A DNA stretch of 64,000 nt from Streptomyces sp. NBC_00341 (GCF_041435055.1 NZ_CP108002.1:5890001-5954000); one strand, 5' to 3'. Positions 25,029 to 33,976 are shown, counted from the first letter of the stretch. The notes: generated by a model from the sequence alone, not told the origin. Made by a program: numbers and translations.

Positions 25029-25688
25029 ATGGAGACAACGAGTCGGGTGGGCGCGGATGGTGCGCCGGACACAGGCACGGCAGAGGGGGTGCCGGCGGCC
25101 CGGCTCACGGTCGACGGCTATCTGCAGGCACCGTTCCCCTGGTACGGACTTGACGAGGCGTTCACCGGGCCGCGCTGGCTGATGCAGGTCGGCACCGCCG
25201 CGGACGGCACGGTGCAGCACGGCTCCACCGGCCATGGCGACGAGCCCTCGGTACGGAGCGACGCGGGCGAGGACAGACAGCGGTTCGCGGTCGTCGTCAC
25301 CGTGGCCAGCAGCCCGGTGCGGCGCAGCGGCGACGGCACGGGCGTCCTGGACGCGACGACGGTCTCCTCCGCGGCCTGGCTGGCCGGCTCGGGCCTGCTG
25401 GCCTACACCTGGCCCGCGCAGATGGACCACACCCTGCGGGACGACTGGCTGGACCAGCAGACGGAGACTGCCTTCGAGCTGGCCGACGATCTGGACGGCC
25501 CCGAGTGGTCGGCGCTCTCGCTGCCGGTCGACGGTGTGCCGGTGGCGTTCCACTACCGCGAGTCCGAGTTCGGCTGGGTGCTGGCCGGCTCCGCCCACGG
25601 TGGAGTGCACATCGGGGCGTACGGGCGCGGGATGAGTGCGTACGGGCTGGGCTTCTCGGTCGTCGGTGACATCACGTCGTACGCGTAG
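25029..25688 (+). CDS. Conserved hypothetical protein
   Basis: A 219-residue soluble protein with no signal or membrane segment and no motif I recognise. It contains Trp-rich stretches (LQAPFPWYGLDEAF, FTGPRWLMQVG, VAFHYRESEFGWVLAG) and ends GFSVVGDITSYA. ATG 25029 follows GGAGG. It lies between tatB and mrp with a strong terminator after it. Function unknown. Confidence 0.75.
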   Translation: METTSRVGADGAPDTGTAEGVPAARLTVDGYLQAPFPWYGLDEAFTGPRWLMQVGTAADGTVQHGSTGHGDEPSVRSDAGEDRQRFAVVVTVASSPVRRSGDGTGVLDATTVSSAAWLAGSGLLAYTWPAQMDHTLRDDWLDQQTETAFELADDLDGPEWSALSLPVDGVPVAFHYRESEFGWVLAGSAHGGVHIGAYGRGMSAYGLGFSVVGDITSYA

Positions 25689-25695
25689 CCGCCGA

Positions 25696-25744
25696 CGGGC
25701 CCGTGGCGGGCCGGGAGCATCAGCCCCGGCCCGCCACGGGCCCG
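25696..25744. terminator. Bidirectional terminator between convergent genes
   Basis: Perfect 20-bp arms (25696-25715 and 25725-25744) with a 9-base loop lie between the rightward hypothetical gene and leftward mrp; it can stop transcription from both sides. Confidence 0.9.
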
Positions 25745-25751
25745 TCCCGGT

Positions 25752-26885
25752 TCAGAACTTGTTGCGCGGGGTGATTCCCAGGGACATGCCGGACAGGCCG
25801 CGCTGACGGCCGCTCAGCTTGTCCGCGATGGAGCGCAGGGCCTTGCCCGCCGGGGAGTCGGGGTCGGACAGGACGACCGGCTTGCCCTCGTCGCCGCCCT
25901 CGCGCAGCCGCAGGTCGATCGGGATGGAACCGAGCACGGGCACCTCGGCGCCGACCGTCCTCGTCAGCCCCTCAGCGACCCGGGCGCCGCCGCCGGAGCC
26001 GAACACGTCGACCATCTCGTCGCAGTGCGGGCACGGCATGCCCGACATGTTCTCGACGACGCCGACGATCTTCTGGTGGGTCTGCACGGCGATCGAGCCG
26101 GCCCGCTCCGCCACCTCGGCCGCGGCCTGCTGCGGGGTCGTGACGACCAGGATCTCCGCGTTCGGCACCAGCTGGGCCACGGAGATCGCGATGTCACCGG
26201 TGCCCGGCGGCAGGTCGAGCAGCAGGACGTCCAGATCGCCCCAGTACACATCGGCGAGGAACTGCTGGAGCGCGCGGTGCAGCATCGGGCCGCGCCACAC
26301 CACCGGGGCGTTGCCCGGGGTGAACATGCCGATGGAGATGACCTTCACGCCGTGCGCGGACGGCGGCATGATCATGTTCTCGACCTGGGTCGGCTTGCCG
26401 TCCGCGCCGAGCATCCGGGGCACGCTGTGCCCGTAGATGTCCGCGTCCACGACGCCGACCTTGAGTCCGTCGGCCGCCATCGCGGCCGCCAGGTTCACGG
26501 TCACCGACGACTTGCCGACGCCGCCCTTGCCGGAGGCCACCGCGTACACCCGGGTCAGCGAGCCGGGCTGGGCGAACGGAACCTCCCGCTCGGCCGTGCC
26601 GCCGCGCAGCGAGGACGCCAGGTCCTTGCGCTGCTCGTCGCTCATCACATCGAGCGTGACCTCGACCCGCGACACTCCCTCGACGCGGGCCACCGCGTCG
26701 GTCACGTTATTGGTGATCGTCTCGCGCATCGGACAGCCGGAGACGGTGAGATACACCGTGACAGCGACTACACCGTCAGGATCGATCTCGACCGATTTCA
26801 CCATGCCCAGCTCGGTGATCGGGCGGTGGATCTCCGGGTCGTTCACTGTCGCCAGTGCCTCAAGCACCGCGTCTTCCGTAGCCAT
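25752..26885 (-). CDS. mrp: Mrp/NBP35-type iron-sulfur cluster carrier ATPase
   Basis: A 377-residue P-loop ATPase that carries or inserts Fe-S clusters. The N-terminal MIP18/DUF59 domain (residues 1-95, with YLTVSGCPMR) is followed by the deviant Walker A ASGKGGVGKSS near residue 117, DADIYGHSVPRM, LDLPPGTGD and the cluster-binding CPHC in MSGMPCPHCDEM. ATG 26885 seems leaderless (TACTAT 6 bases upstream). Equivalent to Rv1229c in the conserved block. Confidence 0.94.
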   Translation of the reverse strand: MATEDAVLEALATVNDPEIHRPITELGMVKSVEIDPDGVVAVTVYLTVSGCPMRETITNNVTDAVARVEGVSRVEVTLDVMSDEQRKDLASSLRGGTAEREVPFAQPGSLTRVYAVASGKGGVGKSSVTVNLAAAMAADGLKVGVVDADIYGHSVPRMLGADGKPTQVENMIMPPSAHGVKVISIGMFTPGNAPVVWRGPMLHRALQQFLADVYWGDLDVLLLDLPPGTGDIAISVAQLVPNAEILVVTTPQQAAAEVAERAGSIAVQTHQKIVGVVENMSGMPCPHCDEMVDVFGSGGGARVAEGLTRTVGAEVPVLGSIPIDLRLREGGDEGKPVVLSDPDSPAGKALRSIADKLSGRQRGLSGMSLGITPRNKF

Positions 26886-26891
26886 ACCTCG

Positions 26892-26897
26892 ATAGTA
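26892..26897 (-). promoter_or_regulatory. Leaderless -10 box of mrp
   Basis: On the minus strand TACTAT lies 6 bases before the mrp ATG, with only GAGGT touching the start; this spacing fits a transcript that begins at the start codon. Confidence 0.55.
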
Positions 26898-26982
26898 CGG
26901 GTGCGCGCGGCGCTCCCTGAAAGGGTGGTGGCGGGCGACGGGAGGGCGGTACGGCGCCTTCACCTACGCGCGGGTAGCCCCG

Positions 26983-27537
26983 TCAGCGGTCTTCGTCACT
27001 CTCGGCCCCGGCCGGTGTCCGGCGGTCGTCGAGATCCCTCACCAGGTCCTCCAGCTCGGAGCGGATCCAGTCGCGAGTGGCGACCTCCCCGAGGCCCATC
27101 CGCAGTGCCGCGATCTCCCTGGTCAGGTACTCCGTGTCGGCGATGGAGCGCTCGTTCTGGGCCCGGTCCTGCTCGTGGGTGACCCGGTCGCGGTCGTCCT
27201 GCCTGTTCTGCGCGAGCAGGATCAGCGGGGCCGCGTAGGAGGCCTGGAGGGAGAGCATCAGGGTCAGGAAGATGAACGGGTACTCGTCGAACCGCAGCTC
27301 CTTGGGCGCGAAGATGTTCCACACCACCCAGATGATGATGATCAGCGTCATCCAGACGATGAACCGCCCGGTTCCCAGGAACCGCGCGATCCGCTCCGAG
27401 AACCGGCCGAACGCCTCCGGGTCGTACTCCGGCAGCAGCCGCCGCCGCGGGTCCTTCGGCTGGTCGAGCCGGATCCTGGGGGTACGGGTCAGTGCCGTCG
27501 AGCCGTTCGACGCCCTGGAGCGCTCCTCACCGGCCAC
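26983..27537 (-). CDS. DUF1003 membrane protein
   Basis: A 184-residue protein with two membrane helices (FIVWMTLIIIIWVVWNIF, then FIFLTLMLSLQASYAAPLIL) and the family signature LTLMLSLQASYAAPLILLAQNRQ divided across the second helix. The C-terminal half is a charged coiled coil. Its start overlaps the end of the MgtE-N/CBS gene by 11 bases, so they form one operon, as Rv1232c-Rv1233c-type genes do. Role unknown, perhaps ion-related. Confidence 0.87.
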   Translation of the reverse strand: MAGEERSRASNGSTALTRTPRIRLDQPKDPRRRLLPEYDPEAFGRFSERIARFLGTGRFIVWMTLIIIIWVVWNIFAPKELRFDEYPFIFLTLMLSLQASYAAPLILLAQNRQDDRDRVTHEQDRAQNERSIADTEYLTREIAALRMGLGEVATRDWIRSELEDLVRDLDDRRTPAGAESDEDR

Positions 27538-28801
27538 GGAGCACCCCCTCGCGCCCGTGGAAGTCGGTCTCCCGCCAGTCGTCGGGCAGCAGGTGGTCGA
27601 GCACGTCGTCGACGGTCACCGCGCCCAGCAGCGAGCCGCTCTCGTCCACCACGGGAACCGAGACCAGGTTGTACGCCGCCAGATAGCTGGTCACCACCGA
27701 CAGCGGGGTGTCCGGCGTCAGCGCCACCAGATCGCTGTCCACGATCGAGCTGACCAGGGTGAACGGCGGATCCCGCAGCAGCCGCTGGAAGTGCACCGTG
27801 CCCAGGTACTTGCCCGTGGGCGTCTCGTCGGGCGACCGGCACACGTACACCTGGGCGGCGAGCGCGGGGGAGAGGTCCTGCTGACGGACCCTGGCGAGCG
27901 CGTCGGCCACCGTCGCGTCCGGGCGCAGGATGATCGGCTCCGTGGTCATCAGGCCGCCCGCCGTCCGCTCCTCGTACGACATGAGGCGCCGGACGTCCGC
28001 CGCGTCGTCCGGGCGCATCAGCGTCAGCAGCCGCTCCTTGTCCTCCTCCGGCAGCTCGGACAGCAGGTCGGCCGCGTCGTCGGGGTCCATCGCCTCCAGG
28101 ACGTCCGCGGCGCGCTCCTCCTGGAGCTTGCCGATGATCTCCACCTGGTCGTCCTCCGGGAGCTCCTCCAGGACGTCGGCCAGCCGGTCGTCGTCGAGCG
28201 CGGCGGCGACCTCCGCACGCCGCTTCGGAGTGAGGTGGTGCAGCGCGTTGGCCACGTCGGTCGGGCGCAGCTTCTCGAACGTGGCGACCAGCGACTCCGC
28301 GCCCTGCCCGTGCTCCTCCAGCGAGAAACCGCTGACGGCCGACCACTCGACCGTCAGGGTCTCGCCCTTGCGGCGCAGCGCGCCGCCCCGGCCCTTGCGC
28401 ACGAAGTACTTGTCGATCTCCCAGTCGCGGCGGGCCGGCAGCTGCTGGATCGCGACGTCCAGGATGGTGACCTCCTCGCCGGTCTCCACCAGGCTGACCC
28501 GACGGTCGAGGAACTCGCCCAGCACCAGGCGTTCGGTGGGCCGCTGTTCGAAGCGCCGCATGTTGACCACGCCCGTGGTGATGACCTGACCCGACTCGAT
28601 GCCCGTCACCCGGGTCATCGGGAGGAAGATCCGGCGCCGGCTCACCACCTCGACGACGATGCCGAGCAGCCGGGGCGGCCGGCCGCCGACCCGGAGCATC
28701 GCGACCAGGTCGCGGACGCGCCCCACCTGGTCCCCGTTCGGGTCGAAGACCGGCACACCGGAGAGGTGCGAGACGAAGACCCGGGGCGTTCCTGCTGCCA
28801 T
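27527..28801 (-). CDS. MgtE-N/CBS-domain protein with PRC-barrel
   Basis: A 424-residue soluble protein. An N-terminal PRC-barrel-like part (FVSHLSGVPVFDPNGDQVGR) precedes an MgtE N-terminal superhelix (LRPTDVANALHHL, LDDDRLADVLEELPEDDQVE, MDPDDAADLLSELPEEDKER) and two CBS motifs near the end (PVVDESGSLLGAVTVDDV). The membrane channel of true MgtE is missing, so it is not a transporter itself; it may sense Mg2+ or nucleotides for the DUF1003 or CorA partners. ATG 28801 has AAGGAGGAGG upstream. Confidence 0.87.
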   Translation of the reverse strand: MAAGTPRVFVSHLSGVPVFDPNGDQVGRVRDLVAMLRVGGRPPRLLGIVVEVVSRRRIFLPMTRVTGIESGQVITTGVVNMRRFEQRPTERLVLGEFLDRRVSLVETGEEVTILDVAIQQLPARRDWEIDKYFVRKGRGGALRRKGETLTVEWSAVSGFSLEEHGQGAESLVATFEKLRPTDVANALHHLTPKRRAEVAAALDDDRLADVLEELPEDDQVEIIGKLQEERAADVLEAMDPDDAADLLSELPEEDKERLLTLMRPDDAADVRRLMSYEERTAGGLMTTEPIILRPDATVADALARVRQQDLSPALAAQVYVCRSPDETPTGKYLGTVHFQRLLRDPPFTLVSSIVDSDLVALTPDTPLSVVTSYLAAYNLVSVPVVDESGSLLGAVTVDDVLDHLLPDDWRETDFHGREGVLRGR

Positions 28802-29005
28802 GCCTGCGCCTCCTCCTTCGTCGCCGGCTTACGCATCCGGTCTGTTGTGACGTTTATTGCACCGTTATGACGGGATCAGGCTAGCCCGTACTCTCGCAGG
28901 TCGCCCTGGAGAGCGGTCGTCGCGACTCCCTGCCGGAAGGTGTAGGCCGCACAGGTACGCTGCCGTCTGCCACCCACCGCCACGCAGCTGAGAGGCAGTG
29001 CGCCT

Positions 29006-29776
29006 GTGACCTCTTTCGTCCCGACCGTCCGGGCCCGCCGCCGGACCGCCACCCTCGCCGTCGTGCTCTGCGCCGGGCTGACCGCGGCGCTGACCGCGTG
29101 CGCGGACGAGGATCCGGACAAGGGGACCAACGGCGTCGGCAGACTGGACGCGCCGGAGATCGAGAAGAAGGCGCGGGCCGCGGCGGACTCCTCCGACATG
29201 GTCCGGCTGGCCGGCACCCTGGTCAGCAAGGGCGGCACGTACAAACTGAACATGCGGCTCAAGGAAAAGGGCGGGGCGGGCTCCGTCACGTCGAAGAACA
29301 GCACCTTCGAGCTGCTCCGGATCGGGGACGTGCTCTACCTCAAGGCGGACGCCGGCTTCTGGAACCACGGCACGGCGGACGCCGGAAAGACCAGCGAGGC
29401 CGACGGGGCGGCGGCGGACAAGCTGGACGACAAGTACGTGAAGGTTCCGGAGGACGACCCCACGTACAAGCAGCTGCGCGGGTTCACCGACAAGAAGGTG
29501 CTGCTCGACGGGCTGCTCACGCTGCACGGCGACGTCGGCAAGGGGGACCGGGACGAGGTCGGCGGGGAGCGCACCATCCGGATCACCGGCGGCAAGGGCG
29601 AGGGCGGTGCGCTGGACGTGTCCCTGGAGGGCAAGCCGTACCCGCTGCGCTTCGCGCGCGGCGGCGGCGGGGGCGTCATCACGCTCGCGGACTGGGGCAA
29701 GGACTTCGCGCTGAAGGCCCCGGCCGAGGACGACACGGTCGACTACGGGCAGCAGCTGCCCAAGTCGACGTCGTAG
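29006..29776 (+). CDS. Putative lipoprotein (LppX/LprG-like fold possible)
   Basis: A 256-residue protein with a signal peptide and lipobox LTAC near residue 32, so it is lipid-anchored outside the membrane. The mature part has alternating beta-strands (VRLAGTLVSKGGTYKLNMRL, FELLRIGDVLYLKADAGFW) reminiscent of LolA/LppX-type lipoproteins. GTG 29006 is the start. The stop-codon region is triplicated downstream. The ligand is unknown. Confidence 0.78.
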   Translation: MTSFVPTVRARRRTATLAVVLCAGLTAALTACADEDPDKGTNGVGRLDAPEIEKKARAAADSSDMVRLAGTLVSKGGTYKLNMRLKEKGGAGSVTSKNSTFELLRIGDVLYLKADAGFWNHGTADAGKTSEADGAAADKLDDKYVKVPEDDPTYKQLRGFTDKKVLLDGLLTLHGDVGKGDRDEVGGERTIRITGGKGEGGALDVSLEGKPYPLRFARGGGGGVITLADWGKDFALKAPAEDDTVDYGQQLPKSTS

Positions 29777-29847
29777 ACCCGCCGCCGGGCGAGGAGACGT
29801 CGTAGACCCGCCGGGCGAGGAGATGTCGTAGACCCGCCGGGCGAGGA
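29767..29847. repeat. 26-29-bp tandem repeat carrying the stop codon
   Basis: Three copies of GACGTCGTAGACCCGCCGGG plus CGAGGA (29767, 29796, 29822; first copy has an extra CCG) follow each other. Each carries the TAG that ends the lipoprotein gene, although the spacing changes the frame of later copies. Confidence 0.88.
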
Positions 29848-29852
29848 CCGGT

Positions 29853-30371
29853 CTACCGCTTCCTGAGCGAGCGCTTCAGCAGGTGCGGCAGTCCGGCCGG
29901 TACCGGCAGCCGGGTGGTGGCGGTGGTGGGCAGCGGCGCCGCCGCCCCCGAGCCCGTCGGCAGGTCCGTACGGGAATCGAGCGGCGTCAGGCGCAGGATC
30001 CGGCACTCGCGCGCCCAGCGCTCGGTCAGCTGCTCGGCGTCCGGTGCGTTCAGCCGCTTGCCCTTCAGTTCGGCCACCGCGGCCTCCCACTCCGCGGAGT
30101 GCGGGGCGAGCTGGGCCACGGAGGCGGTCCAGGCGACGAGCCGGCCGCCCTTGTCCTTGCTGCGGACGGTCACCTCCGCGTTGCCGCCGTCCGTGAGGCC
30201 GGCCGGGAGCGGCTGCTCGCCGGGGCCGTCCCCGACGAGGAGCGCCGCTCCCTCGTGCCACACGTGCCACAGCGCCCGCGCGGGCCCGGTGCCGCGCACC
30301 CAGACCAGCCCCGACTTCTTGGTGGCCTCCTCGACGAGGGCCGGTCCGAGCAGCGTGTCAGCAGCAGTCAT
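29853..30371 (-). CDS. Conserved hypothetical protein
   Basis: A 172-residue cytoplasmic protein. The first 110 residues look like a compact alpha/beta domain (LLGPALVEEATKKSGLVWV, ALWHVWHEGAALLVGDGPGE), reminiscent of pyridoxamine-oxidase-like folds; the C-terminus is Pro/Thr-rich and ends LLKRSLRKR. ATG 30371. It lies 53 bases after corA and may be cotranscribed with it. Function not recognised. Confidence 0.72.
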   Translation of the reverse strand: MTAADTLLGPALVEEATKKSGLVWVRGTGPARALWHVWHEGAALLVGDGPGEQPLPAGLTDGGNAEVTVRSKDKGGRLVAWTASVAQLAPHSAEWEAAVAELKGKRLNAPDAEQLTERWARECRILRLTPLDSRTDLPTGSGAAAPLPTTATTRLPVPAGLPHLLKRSLRKR

Positions 30372-30424
30372 GCAGCAGAGCTTAGACCGGCCCGCGGTAG
30401 GGATACGGGCAGTAGCAGGGACGG

Positions 30425-31546
30425 TCAGAGCCAGCCGTTGCGCTTGAGCATGCGGTGGATGGAGAAGCAGACCACTCCGATGAAGCCCAGCACCATCGGA
30501 TAGCCGTACGTCCAGCGCAGCTCCGGCATGTGCTTGAAGTTCATGCCGTAGACCCCGCAGATCATCGTCGGTACGGCGATGATGGCCGCCCAGGAGGTGA
30601 TCTTGCGCATGTCCTCGTTCTGCGCGACGGTCGCCTGCGCCAGGTTGGCCTGGAGGATGGAGTTCAGCAGCTCGTCGAAGCCGATGACCTCTTCCTGCAC
30701 GCGCACGAGGTGGTCCGCGACGTCCCGGAAGTACTTCTGGATGTCCGGGTCGATCAGCCGCATCGGCCGTTCGCTGAGCAGCTGCATCGGGCGCAGCAGT
30801 GGCGATACGGCCCGCTTGAACTCCAGCACCTCGCGCTTCAGCTGGTAGATCCGGCCGGCGTCCGAACCGCGTGGGCCGCTCTTGTCGGGGGTGGAGAAGA
30901 CCTCGATCTCCACCTCGTCGATGTCCTCCTGCACCGCGCCGGCCACCGCGATGTAGCCGTCGACCACATGGTCCGCGATGGAGTGCAGTACGGACGAGGG
31001 GCCCTTGGCGAGCAGCTCGGGGTCGTCCTGGAGGCGGTGGCGCAGCGCGCGCAGCGAGCCGTGGCCGCCGTGCCGCACGGTGATGACGAAGTCCCGGCCG
31101 GTGAAGCACATCACCTCGCCGGTCTCCACGACCTCGCTGGTCGCGGTCAGTTCGGCGTGCTCGACGTAGTGGATGGTCTTGAAGACGGTGAACAGGGTGT
31201 CGTCGTACCGCTCCAGCTTCGGCCGCTGGTGGGCGTGGACGGCGTCCTCCACGGCCAGCGGGTGCAGCCCGAACTCCCGGGCGATGCCGGCGAACTCCTC
31301 CTCGGTCGGCTCATGGAGGCCGATCCAGGCGAAGCCGCCCTTCTCCCGTACCCGGAGCATCGCCTCGTGCGGCGTACGGCAGGTGCCGTCCTCCTCCGCG
31401 ACGCGGCGTCCGTCGCGGTAGACCGCGCAGTCGACCACCGCGCTGGAGGCGGACGGGTCACGCGTGGCGTCGTAACTGCTGTGCAGGGTGTTGGTCTTGC
31501 GCAGGGACGGGCGCACCACAGCGCGCAGGTCACGGATCATCGACAT
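30425..31546 (-). CDS. corA: CorA-family magnesium/cobalt transporter
   Basis: A 373-residue protein. The large cytoplasmic N-domain (WIGLHEPTEEEFAGIAREFG) leads to a long helix and two C-terminal membrane segments (about 310-330 and 343-363). The selectivity motif is YGMNFKHMPEL between them. Start ATG 31546 has AAGGAG 6 bases upstream. It forms homopentamers that import Mg2+. In the same block, Rv1239c is the mycobacterial counterpart. No Mg2+ riboswitch was recognised upstream. Confidence 0.93.
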   Translation of the reverse strand: MSMIRDLRAVVRPSLRKTNTLHSSYDATRDPSASSAVVDCAVYRDGRRVAEEDGTCRTPHEAMLRVREKGGFAWIGLHEPTEEEFAGIAREFGLHPLAVEDAVHAHQRPKLERYDDTLFTVFKTIHYVEHAELTATSEVVETGEVMCFTGRDFVITVRHGGHGSLRALRHRLQDDPELLAKGPSSVLHSIADHVVDGYIAVAGAVQEDIDEVEIEVFSTPDKSGPRGSDAGRIYQLKREVLEFKRAVSPLLRPMQLLSERPMRLIDPDIQKYFRDVADHLVRVQEEVIGFDELLNSILQANLAQATVAQNEDMRKITSWAAIIAVPTMICGVYGMNFKHMPELRWTYGYPMVLGFIGVVCFSIHRMLKRNGWL

Positions 31547-31957
31547 GGCTGGCTCCTTCACGGAGGGCCGTCGGCGAGGGCGTGGAACAGCCCGGAATGG
31601 GGACGTGGGCTCACGTCCGCAAAGCGGGCGGCACCGCGGCGGCGCGATGACGGCGTTCGCTACAGACAGGCAAAAAGGGGGTGCTCTTCCGTCGTGCGAA
31701 ACGCCATGGGCCGTGGCCGGGAAGGCGTCAGATCACAGAAGAAAGGTGTCGGGCGGAAGAGCGGTTGGTACTGCACGGTCGACTTGGATCCACCGCAGCC
31801 CCACCTCCTCCGGTCGGTCCCCCGTGAGGGACGACGTTGCGTCGGGACTTGAGAGCGACGCTTCTGCGTGCTGTCCCGACCGGCGGGCCCAGGCTATCAG
31901 CAGGCACAGGGCCAATCTCTTACTTTGCCCGTTCCATACGCGTCCTATGCTCGCCAC
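31547..31957. other. Unassigned region with stem-loops upstream of corA
   Basis: No convincing gene. Inverted repeats: GGACGTG/CACGTCC (31601-31618) in the corA 5' region, and GTCGGGAC...GTCCCGAC (31841-31848, 31873-31880) enclosing a second short stem (AGC-ACGC with GCGTGCT). A promoter with TATGCT (31946-31951) lies at the right edge for the next gene. The structured part could be a small RNA or the 5' end of corA mRNA. Confidence 0.45.
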
Positions 31958-32542
31958 ATGGCAGAAATTCTTGCTCCGGTCGAGGCCCGTCTGCGCGCGG
32001 CCCTGGGCGAACCGGACGCACGCGCGGCAGTGACGTTCCTCGGTACCGACCGGATCGAGGTGCTCCGCTTCATCGACGGCGACGTGGTGAGGTACGCCAC
32101 GCTCGGCATGTCCGCGCAGCCGATGGCCGACCCCTCCGACCCGTTCGCCGATCCGGTGAAGGGGCCCCGGGCCGAGCTGGTCCTCTCGGTGCGGGCCGGC
32201 CTCGCGGACACCGACCAGGTGCTGCGCAAGCTCGCGGTACTGGCGGCCTCGCCGCAGGTGGAGGGGGTGATCGTGGCCCCCGGCGCCTCGCTGGACCTCG
32301 GTGAACCGCTGTGGCCGGGAGCGCCCTTCAGCTCGGTGCTCGTCGCCGAGTCCGGGGGGCTGGTCGAGGATCTGGAGCTGGCGACCCCGATGGAGGCGGT
32401 GCGCTTCCTGCCGCTGCTGCCGATGACGCCCAACGAGGCGGCCTGGAAGCGGGTCAGGGGTGCGCAGGAGCTCCAGGAACGGTGGCTGTCCCGGGGGACG
32501 GACCTGCGCGATCCGCTGCGTGCCTCGGTGGCCCTGGACTGA
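31958..32542 (+). CDS. Suppressor-of-fused (SUFU)-like domain protein
   Basis: A 194-residue soluble protein with a pattern like bacterial SUFU/Imm-type domains: VLRFIDGDVVRYATLGMS, ELVLSVRAGLADTDQVLRKL, SVLVAESGG, FLPLLPMTPNEAAWKRVRG. Such proteins are widespread in Streptomyces with unknown roles; some relatives act as immunity proteins, but no toxin is adjacent. ATG 31958 is preceded by TATGCT at 6 bases, so the mRNA is probably leaderless. Confidence 0.8.
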   Translation: MAEILAPVEARLRAALGEPDARAAVTFLGTDRIEVLRFIDGDVVRYATLGMSAQPMADPSDPFADPVKGPRAELVLSVRAGLADTDQVLRKLAVLAASPQVEGVIVAPGASLDLGEPLWPGAPFSSVLVAESGGLVEDLELATPMEAVRFLPLLPMTPNEAAWKRVRGAQELQERWLSRGTDLRDPLRASVALD

Positions 32543-32674
32543 CACCGGACGAGCGCTGGGACACCCGGGCGCGGAACAGCCGAAAGCCCCGCCGCGCGGC
32601 GAGGAGGTGGCCACGGGCGGGGCGGTACGGGGGCGGGACCGGGACCGGGGCGGTGCGGGCCCCGGTCCGGCGGC

Positions 32675-33907
32675 TCAGTTGGCGAAGACCGTGACGCCGT
32701 CCTCCGTGGCGTGCTTCGGCTCCAGCTCCTCCGCCTCGTGGCTCAGGGCCGAGCGCCGTACCCGGATGACGATCGCGCCGATGACGGCGGCGACGGCGGC
32801 GACCACGAACGGGATGTGGATGTTGCTCCACTCCTCGATCTTCGGGGCCAGGAAGGGCGCGGCGGCCGCGGCGAACCAGCGCACGAAGTTGTAACCGGCG
32901 CTGGCCACCGGACGCGGCGCGTCGGACACCCCGAGTGCCAGTTCCGTGTAGACGGTGTTGTTCATGCCGATGAAGGCGCCGGAGGCGATCGTGCAGACGA
33001 TGGCCGTGGTGTGGTTCCCGTAGCCGAGGACCACCAGGTCGGCGGCGAGCAGTACCAGTGAGGCGCCGACCACCTTGAGCGAGCCGAAGCGCTTCTGCAG
33101 CCTCGGTGCGACGAGTACCGAGAAGACCGCGAGCAGCAGGCCCCAGGCGAAGAAGACGGCGCCGGACTTGTACGGCGACATGTTCAGTACGAACGGCGTG
33201 AACGCCAGGATCGTGAAGAACGCGTAGTTGTAGAAGAACGCCGAGGTGGCGACGGAGGCGAGCCCGCCGTGGCCGAGCGCCTTGATCGGGTCCAGCAGTG
33301 AGGTCTTGCGGGCAGGCTTGGGCTGTTCCTTGAGGAACGCCGTGATGCAGACGAAGCCGATCGCCATCAGCGCGGCCGTGCCGAAGAACGGGTAGCGCCA
33401 GCTGGCGTCACCGAGCAGTGCGCCGAGCAGCGGCCCGCAGGCCATGCCGAGGCCGAGCGCCGACTCGTACAGCAGGATCGCCGCCGAGCTGCCGCCCGCC
33501 GCCGCGCCGACGATCACCGCGAGCGCGGTCGACACGAAGAGGGCGTTGCCCAGGCCCCAGCCGGCCCGGAAGCCGACGAGTTCCGCGACGGAGGACGAGG
33601 TGCCGGACAGCGCGGCGAAGACCACGACGAGCGCCAGTCCGGCCAGCAGCGTCTTGCGCCCGCCGATGCGGCTGGAGACGAAACCGGTGACCAGCATCGC
33701 GACGGCGGTGATCAGGAAGTAGGAGGTGAAGAGCAGCGACACCTGGCTCGGTGTCGCTTCGAGGCCCTTGGCGATGGACGGCAGAATCGGGTCCACCAGG
33801 CCGATTCCCATGAACGCGACAACAGAAGCGCCCGCTGTGGCCCAGACGGCCTTCGGCTGGCGCAGGATGCTGACCGTCCCTTGGTCGAACGGATCCTCTC
33901 CCTGCAT
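32675..33907 (-). CDS. MFS efflux transporter
   Basis: A 410-residue protein with 12 membrane segments. It has FVSSRIGGRKTLLAGLALV after helix 2 (MFS motif A) and a motif C-like stretch (LYESALGLGMACGPLLGALL) in helix 5, which marks drug/proton antiporters. The start is ATG 33907 with GGAG further upstream. An AT-rich promoter segment precedes it and no regulator gene lies next to it. Likely drug or metabolite export; substrate unknown. Confidence 0.88.
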   Translation of the reverse strand: MQGEDPFDQGTVSILRQPKAVWATAGASVVAFMGIGLVDPILPSIAKGLEATPSQVSLLFTSYFLITAVAMLVTGFVSSRIGGRKTLLAGLALVVVFAALSGTSSSVAELVGFRAGWGLGNALFVSTALAVIVGAAAGGSSAAILLYESALGLGMACGPLLGALLGDASWRYPFFGTAALMAIGFVCITAFLKEQPKPARKTSLLDPIKALGHGGLASVATSAFFYNYAFFTILAFTPFVLNMSPYKSGAVFFAWGLLLAVFSVLVAPRLQKRFGSLKVVGASLVLLAADLVVLGYGNHTTAIVCTIASGAFIGMNNTVYTELALGVSDAPRPVASAGYNFVRWFAAAAAPFLAPKIEEWSNIHIPFVVAAVAAVIGAIVIRVRRSALSHEAEELEPKHATEDGVTVFAN

Positions 33908-33945
33908 GGGACTACTCGCTCTCCACTAGATCGATGCGTTATGCA

Positions 33946-33976
33946 CAGAATAAGTTAGAGCGGCTAATAAATGCAA
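33946..33976 (-). promoter_or_regulatory. AT-rich promoter of the MFS gene
   Basis: On the minus strand TTGCAT (33971-33976) and TATTCT (33946-33951) could be -35 and -10 boxes with a 19-base spacer. The spacer contains an imperfect inverted repeat TTAG-N5-CTAA that could hold a repressor. Base composition here is far lower in GC than the surroundings. Confidence 0.4.

Noticed and set aside
31547..31700. Mg2+ riboswitch (M-box) upstream of corA
   Set aside because: Conserved M-box elements were not found; only simple hairpins are present.
31733..32614. A 293-residue leftward frame over the SUFU-like gene and the adjoining gap
   Set aside because: Low-complexity antisense; the plus-strand gene has a promoter and coherent sequence.
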